Positions 17,023 to 23,849 of a stretch of 34,251 bases of DNA are shown here, one piece after another; the first letter of the stretch is position 1, and every line of letters begins with the position of its first letter. This stretch comes from Pseudomonas sp. CBZ-4 (GTDB lineage: Bacteria > Pseudomonadota > Gammaproteobacteria > Pseudomonadales > Pseudomonadaceae): positions 1-34,251 of the forward strand of contig NZ_ANNV01000178.1 of assembly GCF_000346755.1 (NCBI RefSeq). The letters run 5' to 3'. A model generated the notes under the pieces. It made no database searches, was not told the DNA's origin, and was given only the letters and a program-made list of their open reading frames with translations. The position numbers were made by a program, and so were the translations under genes.

Positions 17023-17943
17023 ATGCAACTACCGGACATGAACCTGCTGGTCGCCCTCGACGCCTTGCTCGACGAGGGCAGCGTCGTCGGCGCCGCGCGC
17101 CGCATGAACCTCAGCCCGGCGGCCATGAGCCGTACCCTCACGCGCATTCGCGAAGCGGTGGGCGATCCGATCCTGGTGCGCGCCGGTCGCGGCCTGGTGC
17201 CGACGCCCAAGGCGTTGCAGCTGCAGGCGCAGGTGCGCAACGTGGTGGAGCAGGCTGCGCTGGTGTTTCGTTCGGCGGACCAGGTGGACCTGAGCACCTT
17301 GCGCCGTCGTTTCAGCGTGCGCGCCAATGACTTCTTTATCGGCGTGTACGGTGGCCGCCTGTTCGACACCATGGAACGCATGGCGCCGCTGTGTGAGCTG
17401 TGCTTCGTGCCCGAAGGCGACACCGACGACGAAGCGCTGCGCGAAGGGCGCCTGGACCTGCGGGTGAGCAACACCCAGCCCGCGAGCCCCGAAGTGAAGG
17501 TGCAGAACCTGTTCTCCACGACCTTTGTCGGCCTGGCGCGGGAAGACCACCCGCTGTTCGACGAAGACATCACCGCCGCGCGCTTTGCCAGCTATTCCCA
17601 CATCAGCATCTCGCGGCGCGGCATTGCCCGTGGGCCGATTGATACCGCGCTGAACGCCCAGGGCCTGGAGCGCCGCGTGGCGATGATCGCGCCGGGGTTC
17701 CACGGTGCGATGTTCATGCTGCCCGACTCCGACCTGATCCTGCCGGTGCCCAAGGAAGCGCTCTACAGCGCCAATCGCCTCAAGTTGCCACTGCGCGCAT
17801 TTGCCTTGCCGATCTCCCTGCCGACGCTGGTGTTGGCGCAATCCTGGCACCCGCGCTTCGACAAGGACCCGGCCCACAAGTGGCTGCGCGAGACCATGCG
17901 CGAAAGCTGCCACGCCACCTGGCTCGAAGCCCAACCCACCTAA
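17023..17943 (+). CDS. LysR-family transcriptional regulator
   Basis: A 306-aa LysR regulator. The winged HTH is at residues 5-65 (MNLLVALDALLDEGSVVGAARRMNLSPAAMSRTLTRIREAVGDPILVRAG, read in parts), followed by a periplasmic-binding-protein-like effector domain. The start at ATG 17023 gives the usual short LysR N-terminus. It lies 53 bp downstream of the permease in the same direction, so it may be co-transcribed. A REP-type palindrome separates it from the efflux operon that follows. It could regulate either the importer cluster or the downstream efflux genes; NodD/SyrM-like members often sit beside such pumps. The target is not decidable from sequence. Confidence 0.92.
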   Translation: MQLPDMNLLVALDALLDEGSVVGAARRMNLSPAAMSRTLTRIREAVGDPILVRAGRGLVPTPKALQLQAQVRNVVEQAALVFRSADQVDLSTLRRRFSVRANDFFIGVYGGRLFDTMERMAPLCELCFVPEGDTDDEALREGRLDLRVSNTQPASPEVKVQNLFSTTFVGLAREDHPLFDEDITAARFASYSHISISRRGIARGPIDTALNAQGLERRVAMIAPGFHGAMFMLPDSDLILPVPKEALYSANRLKLPLRAFALPISLPTLVLAQSWHPRFDKDPAHKWLRETMRESCHATWLEAQPT

Positions 17944-17961
17944 AGTGAACGCGGTTCAAAA

Positions 17962-18050
17962 TGTGGGAGCTGGCTTGCCTGCGATAGCGGTCTGCCAGCT
18001 GACACAACTGTGCCTGACCCACCGCTATCGCAGGCAAGCCAGCTCCCACA
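17962..18050. repeat. REP/BIME-type long inverted repeat
   Basis: Bases 17962-17991 and 18021-18050 are perfect 30-bp inverted copies (TGTGGGAGCTGGCTTGCCTG ... CAGGCAAGCCAGCTCCCACA) separated by 29 bp. TGTGGGAGC-x-GGCTTGC is a widespread intergenic REP sequence of fluorescent pseudomonads, and this is the paired (BIME-like) form. It lies between the LysR gene and the efflux operon and would also act as a strong RNA hairpin at the end of the upstream transcript. Confidence 0.92.
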
Positions 18051-18172
18051 GGAACTCGCGTTGGATTTGATAGTTGCGTTTGGTGCACTTATAAGCTGCC
18101 GACATGTAACTTTTTGTCATGGATTAGCCTGATTAAACTGCTCGGGTATTTACCATTCCGAGCTACCCGTTC

Positions 18173-19708
18173 ATGACTTCCCTCGCTGCCCCCGCACTCC
18201 AGGCCGCAGCCAAACCCGTTGCCATCACCCCGCCCGTGTTCGGCCCGCGCATCATCATCGGCCTGGTCGGCGTGTTGCTGGCGGTGCTGGTGTCCGGCCT
18301 CAACGAGATGGTCACCAAGGTCGCCCTTGCTGACATCCGTGGCGCGCTGTACATCGGCTTCGACGAAGGCACCTGGCTGGTCGCGGCCTACACCGCCACC
18401 TCCGTCGCGGCCATGGCGTTTGCGCCCTGGTGTTCGGTGACGTTTTCCCTGCGCCGCTTCACCCTGTGCGCCATCGGCCTGTTCACCGTGCTGGGTATCC
18501 TGTGCCCGTTCGCGCCGAACTACGAAAGCCTGTTGCTGCTGCGCACCGTGCAAGGCCTGGCGGGTGGCGCGCTGCCGCCGATGCTGATGACCGTGGCACT
18601 GCGTTTCCTGCCGGCCAACGTCAAGCTCTACGGCCTGGCCGGCTACGCGCTCACCGCCACCTTCGGGCCGAGCCTCGGCACGCCGTTGGCGGCGTTGTGG
18701 ACCGAATACGTCGGCTGGCAATGGGCGTTCTGGCAGATCGTCGCGCCGTGCCTGTTGGCGATGGCCGCCGTGGCCTACGGTCTGCCGCAAGACCCGCTGC
18801 GCCTGGAGCGTTTCAAGCAGTTCAACTGGCGCGGCCTGCTGCTGGGGTTCCCGGCGATCTGCATGCTGGTGATCGGCATCCTCCAAGGCAATCGCCTGGA
18901 CTGGTTCGAGTCGGGCCTGATCACCTTCCTGCTCAGCGGCGGCACGCTGTTGCTGGTGCTGTTCATGATCAATGAATGGTCGCACCCGATGCCGTTCTTC
19001 AAGCTGCAAATGCTCGGCCTGCGCAACCTGGCGTTCGCCCTGATCGTGCTGGCCGGGGTGTTGATGGTGCTGACCTCGGTGATCATCATCCCGTCGAGTT
19101 TTCTCGCCCAGGTGCAAGGTTATCGCCCGCTGCAAACAGCGCCGGTGATGTTGCTGATGGCGCTGCCGCAATTGATCGCACTGCCGCTGGTGGCGGCGCT
19201 GTGCAACCTGCGCTGGGTCGATTGCCGTTGGGTACTGGGCATCGGCCTGGGCATGCTGGTGCTGTGCTGCGTCGGCAGCGCCCATCTCACGTCGGCGTGG
19301 ATTCGCGACGACTTCTACGGCCTGTACCTGCTGCAAATCTTCGGGCAACCGATGGCGGTGTTGCCGTTGCTGATGCTCTCTACCGGCAGCATCCAACCGA
19401 TGGACGGGCCGTTCGCCTCGGCCTGGTTCAACACCGTCAAAGGCCTCGCCGCCGTGATCGCCACCGGCGTGATCGACACGCTGACCACCCAGCGCCTGCA
19501 CTTCCACTCGACCATGTTGGTGGACCGCCTGGGCAACTCGCCCCTGGCCGACGGCGACGCGCCGGGCCTGGCGCACCGCCTGCACGAGCAGGCCGTGGTG
19601 CTGACTTCTTCGGATCTGTATTACGTCATGGCCGCGGTCGCGGTGGCGTTGATCCTGCTGATTTTCTGGATGCCCACGCGGATCTTTCCGCCCCGCGCAC
19701 CGACTTGA
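18173..19708 (+). CDS. DHA2-family (EmrB/QacA-like) MFS efflux pump
   Basis: A 511-aa drug:H+ antiporter with about 14 hydrophobic segments, from IIIGLVGVLLAVLVSGLNEM to YYVMAAVAVALILLIFW. EGTWLVAAYTATSVAAMA and LLLLRTVQGLAGGALPPMLM match the EmrB pattern. The long periplasmic loop before the last segment (FHSTMLVDRLGNSPLADGD) is usual for DHA2 members that work with an adaptor. It is followed by an EmrA-like adaptor and a NodT-like outer-membrane channel, so the three should export a compound directly across both membranes. Substrate unknown. Confidence 0.92.
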   Translation: MTSLAAPALQAAAKPVAITPPVFGPRIIIGLVGVLLAVLVSGLNEMVTKVALADIRGALYIGFDEGTWLVAAYTATSVAAMAFAPWCSVTFSLRRFTLCAIGLFTVLGILCPFAPNYESLLLLRTVQGLAGGALPPMLMTVALRFLPANVKLYGLAGYALTATFGPSLGTPLAALWTEYVGWQWAFWQIVAPCLLAMAAVAYGLPQDPLRLERFKQFNWRGLLLGFPAICMLVIGILQGNRLDWFESGLITFLLSGGTLLLVLFMINEWSHPMPFFKLQMLGLRNLAFALIVLAGVLMVLTSVIIIPSSFLAQVQGYRPLQTAPVMLLMALPQLIALPLVAALCNLRWVDCRWVLGIGLGMLVLCCVGSAHLTSAWIRDDFYGLYLLQIFGQPMAVLPLLMLSTGSIQPMDGPFASAWFNTVKGLAAVIATGVIDTLTTQRLHFHSTMLVDRLGNSPLADGDAPGLAHRLHEQAVVLTSSDLYYVMAAVAVALILLIFWMPTRIFPPRAPT

Positions 19709-19722
19709 TTAAAGGACTGTTC

Positions 19723-20781
19723 ATGAAACGCAAAGACAAAATTGCCGTCTCCGTTATCGCCATATTTGCCGTCGGCGTGCTGGTATACCTGGTCGCACCG
19801 GGCGTGCTCGGCAGCAAGCGCCAGACCACCAACGACGCCTTCGTCGCCGCCGACTTCACCCTGGTGGCGCCGCGTGTGGCCGGCTTTATCAAGGAAGTGC
19901 TGGTGGAAGACAACCAGCGCGTCAAGGCCGGGCAATTGCTGGCGCTGATCGACGACCGCGACTTTCGCGCCGCCGCCCAGGCCGCCGACGCCGATACCCT
20001 GGTCGCCCGCGCTCAACTGAAAAACGCCAGCGCCACCCTGGAGCGCCAAAGCTCGGTGATCGCCCAGGCCCAGGCCACCGTCGCCGCCGACCGCGCCGAA
20101 ATGGCCTTTGCCGAACACGAACTGAACCGCTACAACCACCTCGCCGGTGTCGGCGCGGGCACCGTGCAGAATGCCCAGCAGGCCAAGACCCGCATCGACC
20201 AGGCCACCGCGCGCCTGGCCAACGCCACGGCGGTGCTCGCGGCCGAACGCAAGCAAGTGGAAATCCTCAGCGCCCAGCGCGACGCCGCCGAAGGCGGGCT
20301 CAAAAGGGCCCAGGCCGCGCTGGAAATGGCCAGCTATCAACTGTCGTACACGCGCATCGTCGCGCCGGTGGATGGCATGGTCGGCGAGCGTGCGGTGCGC
20401 GTCGGCGCCTATGTGACGCCGGGCAGCAAGATCCTCGCCGTAGTGCCGTTGGCCGAGGCCTACGTGGTGGCCAACTTCCAGGAAACCCAGCTCTCCCATA
20501 TGCACGCCGGCCAAGCCGTGCAGGTGCGTGTCGATAGCCTCGATGGCGAGCTGCTCAACGGCCATCTGGAAAGCCTCGCGCCGGCGACCGGGGTGACGTT
20601 CGCGGCGGTCAAGCCGGACAACGCCACCGGCAACTTCACCAAGGTGGTGCAGCGCATTCCGGTGAAGATCGTGCTAGAGCCGGGCCAGGCGCTGACCGAA
20701 CGCCTGCGCGTCGGCATGTCGGTGGAAGCCAGCGTCGATACGCAACCGGTGGCGCAGCAGCGTGAGGTGGCCCAGCAATGA
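19723..20781 (+). CDS. HlyD/EmrA-like membrane fusion protein
   Basis: A 352-aa periplasmic adaptor. It has a short cytoplasmic start (MKRKDK), one membrane anchor (about 7-27), a biotinyl-lipoyl half-motif (VAPRVAGFIKEVLVEDNQRVKAGQLLALID), a long helical hairpin (about 85-210, Ala/Gln-rich), and the second lipoyl half (YTRIVAPVDGMVGERAVRVGAYVTPG) with a beta-barrel C-terminus. AAAGGA (19711-19716) gives the ribosome site for ATG 19723, 14 bp after the pump stop. Its stop overlaps the next ATG (ATGA). It bridges the MFS pump and the outer-membrane channel. Confidence 0.94.
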   Translation: MKRKDKIAVSVIAIFAVGVLVYLVAPGVLGSKRQTTNDAFVAADFTLVAPRVAGFIKEVLVEDNQRVKAGQLLALIDDRDFRAAAQAADADTLVARAQLKNASATLERQSSVIAQAQATVAADRAEMAFAEHELNRYNHLAGVGAGTVQNAQQAKTRIDQATARLANATAVLAAERKQVEILSAQRDAAEGGLKRAQAALEMASYQLSYTRIVAPVDGMVGERAVRVGAYVTPGSKILAVVPLAEAYVVANFQETQLSHMHAGQAVQVRVDSLDGELLNGHLESLAPATGVTFAAVKPDNATGNFTKVVQRIPVKIVLEPGQALTERLRVGMSVEASVDTQPVAQQREVAQQ

Positions 20782-22223
20782 AACGAGTCGTCTGGCTCAC
20801 CTTGAGCCTGATCAGCCTGAGCGCCTGCACCGTCGGCCCGGATTTCCACAAGCCGCAAAGCGCGGCAGTGACGCAATGGAGCGCACCCCAAGGCCGCCAA
20901 GCCGCCAGTCGCGCCGTCAGCGATCCGTTGCAAGAGCGTTGGTGGGACGTGTTCCACGACGCGCAACTCTCGGCCCTGACCCGCCGCGCGCTCACCGACA
21001 ACCTCGACCTGAAACTTGCCAGCAGCCGCCTGCAACAAAGCCGCGCGGTGCGCCAGGTGACCACCGCCGAGCGTTATCCCAACGTCGATGCGACAGGCGC
21101 TTACCAGCGCAAACGCAACAGCGGCAAAGGCTTGAGCGACCCGTCCGGCGAGAACGGCCGCGCCGCATTCAACCAGTGGGATGCGGGCTTCTCGGCGTCC
21201 TGGGAGCTGGATTTCTGGGGCCGCGTCAAACGGGAAACCGAAGCCGCCGACGCCACCTTGCAAGTCGCCGAAAACGACCGTCGCGCGGTGCTGCTCGCGG
21301 TGCTCGCTGAAACCGCCCAGGACTACATCCAACTGCGCGGCGTGCAAAACACCCGCGCGGTCACCGAGCAAAACCTCGACGTGGCGCGCCACAGCCTCAA
21401 GCTCTCGCAACTGCGTTTGGCCGACGGCGTGGCGACCGACCTGGACGTGGCCGAAGCCGCCGCTCAAGTCGCCACCATCGAAGCGCGCCTGCCGGATTTG
21501 CAGCAGCGCCAGGACCAGTTGATCAACGCCCTGAGCCTGCTGATGGGCGAGCCACCGCAAGCGCTGCACGCGCAGCTGTCCCAGGACGCCGCCGTGCCGC
21601 AAACCCAGCGTCAGGTTGCGATAGGCCTGCCGTCGGAGCTGGCCGAACGGCGGCCGGATATCCGTCAGGCCGAAGCGCGCTTGCACGCGGCCACCGCGAA
21701 TATCGGCGTGGCCAAGGGCGATTTCTACCCGCGCATCACCTTGTCCGGCAGCCTGGGTTCCCAGGCCCTGCAATTGGCGGATTTCGGCTCGTGGGGTTCC
21801 CGCGCGTTTGCCTTCGGCCCGCAGTTCAGCCTGCCGCTGTTCAATGGCGGGCGCCTCGAAGGCATGCTTAACCTGCGCGAAGCCCAGCAACAGGAAGCGG
21901 CGCTGGCGTACCAGCAAACCGTGCTGCGCGCCTGGCATGAGATCGACGACCAACTGACCCGCTACAACGCCAGCCAACTGCGCCGCGACAGCCTCGCCGA
22001 AGCGGTGCGGCAGAACCAGATCGCCCTGGTCACGGCGCAACATCAGTACGTCGAAGGCGTGGTGGACTTCGTCAACGTCCTCACCGTGCAAGGCGCGCTG
22101 CTGGCCACGCAAGAGCAGTGGGTGGAAAGCTCCACCGGCGTGTCCCTGGCCATGGTTGGCTTGTACAAAGCGTTGGGCGGCGGCTGGGAATCGGTGTATC
22201 CGCTGCACACCGCCGCGCGGTAA
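20778..22223 (+). CDS. NodT/OprM-family outer-membrane efflux lipoprotein
   Basis: A 481-aa TolC-like channel. The lipobox LSAC gives a lipidated Cys at residue 17 after a short signal peptide. Two repeated outer-membrane-efflux domains are visible, including WWDVFHDAQLSALTRRALTDNLDLKLA and WELDFWGRVKRETEAADA in the first half, and ELAERRPDIRQAEARLHAATANIGVAKGDFYPRI in the second. The ATG overlaps the adaptor stop, so all three efflux genes form one coupled operon. The next gene downstream is an ECF sigma factor 74 bp away with its own Fur-like site. Confidence 0.94.
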   Translation: MKRVVWLTLSLISLSACTVGPDFHKPQSAAVTQWSAPQGRQAASRAVSDPLQERWWDVFHDAQLSALTRRALTDNLDLKLASSRLQQSRAVRQVTTAERYPNVDATGAYQRKRNSGKGLSDPSGENGRAAFNQWDAGFSASWELDFWGRVKRETEAADATLQVAENDRRAVLLAVLAETAQDYIQLRGVQNTRAVTEQNLDVARHSLKLSQLRLADGVATDLDVAEAAAQVATIEARLPDLQQRQDQLINALSLLMGEPPQALHAQLSQDAAVPQTQRQVAIGLPSELAERRPDIRQAEARLHAATANIGVAKGDFYPRITLSGSLGSQALQLADFGSWGSRAFAFGPQFSLPLFNGGRLEGMLNLREAQQQEAALAYQQTVLRAWHEIDDQLTRYNASQLRRDSLAEAVRQNQIALVTAQHQYVEGVVDFVNVLTVQGALLATQEQWVESSTGVSLAMVGLYKALGGGWESVYPLHTAAR

Positions 22224-22259
22224 GTACAAAGAGTTTTTGTCAGTCGCGAAATAAACTGT

Positions 22260-22278
22260 AATGATAATTGCTCTCAAT
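22260..22278 (+). promoter_or_regulatory. Fur-box-like operator upstream of the second ECF sigma gene
   Basis: AATGATAATTGCTCTCAAT fits the Fur box with a near-consensus left half (AATGATAAT) and a weaker right half. It ends 19 bp before the sigma ATG at 22298. It is nearly the same sequence as the site at 4237-4255 over the first ten bases. Iron repression is inferred. Confidence 0.75.
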
Positions 22279-22297
22279 AGTGTATCTGAGCTTTTTC

Positions 22298-22807
22298 ATG
22301 GACAGCGCGACTGACGGCCAGCAACAGCTTCACCTCCTGTACCGCGACCATCACGGTTGGCTGCAAGGCTGGTTGCGCAAACGCCTGGGCGACCGTGAGC
22401 ACGCCGCCGACGTGGCCCAGGACACGTTCCTGCGCCTGCTGGTATCGGGGCGTTTTCCCGGAGACAAGGAAAGCCGCAGCTACCTGGTGCAGATCGCCCG
22501 CAACCTGGTGATCGACCAGTGGCGGCGCCTGCGCATCGAGCGCGCCTACCTGGAAAGCATCGCGCACCTGCCAGAACCGGAGTCGCCGTCCCTGGAAACC
22601 CGCGCGCTGATCCTCGAAACCCTGATGCAGATCGACGCCATGCTCGACCGCATGCCCGACAACGTGCGCCGTGCCTTCCTGCTGTCGCAGTTCGAAGGCC
22701 TGAGCTACGCGCAGATCGCCGAACGCCTGGGCGTCAGCCTCAGCTCGGTGCAGAAGTACATGACCCGCGCCATCGTCGCCTGCTACCAAGTGGCCTACGC
22801 CGAATGA
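22298..22807 (+). CDS. ECF sigma factor, FecI-like (second module)
   Basis: A 169-aa sigma factor with region 2 (LRKRLGDREHAADVAQDTFLRLL; YLVQIARNLVIDQWRRLRIERAYLESIAHLPE) and region 4 (RRAFLLSQFEGLSYAQIAERLGVSLSSVQKYMTRAI). The ATG at 22298 is preferred to the TTG at 22268, which lies inside the Fur-like box. It should activate the receptor gene at 23850. The FecR-like gene follows with an ATGA overlap. It is a paralogue of the sigma factor at 3695-4210, sharing RIERAYLESIAHLPE or a close version. Confidence 0.95.
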   Translation: MDSATDGQQQLHLLYRDHHGWLQGWLRKRLGDREHAADVAQDTFLRLLVSGRFPGDKESRSYLVQIARNLVIDQWRRLRIERAYLESIAHLPEPESPSLETRALILETLMQIDAMLDRMPDNVRRAFLLSQFEGLSYAQIAERLGVSLSSVQKYMTRAIVACYQVAYAE

Positions 22808-23754
22808 GACACGACGCACCCATCGCCCCGGCCGTGGTCGAGCAAGCCAGCGAATGGCTGATGCTGCAATGGGGCGGCGACCTGCAGGTTGAGCAACGCC
22901 AGGCGTTTGCCCAGTGGCAGGCCGCCGACCCGGAACACCGCCGCGCCTGGCAACGCTTGCAGCACCTGCAACAAACCCTCGGCGGCGTGCCCGCCGACAG
23001 CGCCCGCGCGGTGTTGCGCGACACCCCGGACACCCAGCGCCGCGCCGCCCTCAAACTGCTCGGCCTGCTGTTGCTGGCCGGTGGCAGCAGCTACCTGGTA
23101 CAGCGCAGCGAACCCTGGCAAGTGGCGTTTGCCGAGCATCGCACCGCCACCGGCGAAATCCGCCACTTCACCCTCAGCGACGGCACGCGCCTGGACCTCA
23201 ACAGCGACAGCGCGGTGGACCTGCGCTTCAGCGCCAGCGAGCGGCGCATCCGCCTGATCCGCGGCGAAATCCTGCTGACCAGCGGCCACGACCCATCACG
23301 CCCGTTGATCGTCGAAACCCCGGCCGGTGATGTGCAGGCGCTGGGCACCCGTTTTGCCGTGCGCGAACTGGCCGACGGCAGCCGCGTCGACCTGTACGAA
23401 GGCCGCCTGCGCGTGACCCCGCTGCACGGCGCGGCGGTGCAGATGAAGGCGGGTGACAGCCTGTGGTTCAACCCCCGGCAAAGTTCGGCGCTGACGGCGG
23501 TGGATGCAAACGGCAGCAGTTGGACCGAGCATCGCCTGATCGCCGAGCGCCAGCCGCTGGGTGAGTTTGTCGCGCAACTGAGCCGCTATCGTCCCGGGCT
23601 GCTGCGCTGTGATCAGGCGGTGGCCGGGCTGTTGCTGACTGGCGTGTTTCCGCTGGACGACACGGACGCCATCCTCGCCGCGCTGGAGCGCTCGTTGCCG
23701 GTGCAGGTGCAGGCGGTCACGCGCTACTGGGTGACGATCAAGGCACGGGTCTGA
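22804..23754 (+). CDS. FecR-family sigma regulator (second module)
   Basis: A 316-aa regulator. The N-terminal DUF4880-like domain is at about 8-55 (ASEWLMLQWGGDLQVEQRQAFAQW; HRRAWQRLQHLQ). A twin-arginine-preceded membrane segment (QRRAALKLLGLLLLAGG) is at about 78-97. The FecR domain (about 110-205) contains DGTRLDLNSDSAVDLRF and RGEILL, and VQALGTRFAVRE is intact. The C-terminal receptor-contact region reads GVFPLDDTDAILAALE. It is coupled by ATGA overlap to the sigma gene and lies 95 bp before the receptor gene. It senses loading of the downstream receptor and switches the sigma factor. Confidence 0.94.
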   Translation: MRHDAPIAPAVVEQASEWLMLQWGGDLQVEQRQAFAQWQAADPEHRRAWQRLQHLQQTLGGVPADSARAVLRDTPDTQRRAALKLLGLLLLAGGSSYLVQRSEPWQVAFAEHRTATGEIRHFTLSDGTRLDLNSDSAVDLRFSASERRIRLIRGEILLTSGHDPSRPLIVETPAGDVQALGTRFAVRELADGSRVDLYEGRLRVTPLHGAAVQMKAGDSLWFNPRQSSALTAVDANGSSWTEHRLIAERQPLGEFVAQLSRYRPGLLRCDQAVAGLLLTGVFPLDDTDAILAALERSLPVQVQAVTRYWVTIKARV

Positions 23755-23849
23755 AAAAAAATTTTTGCAAAGCACTTGTCGGTTTCTGCGGCCCGCTCGG
23801 GATACCTCTTGAAAGCCAATCAAGAAGCGATCTCACGGGGAGTCCTGCA

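Noticed and set aside
17962..18050. Terminal inverted repeats of a small insertion sequence or MITE
   Set aside because: Only 29 bp separate the arms and the sequence matches the known Pseudomonas REP core; no target duplication is visible.
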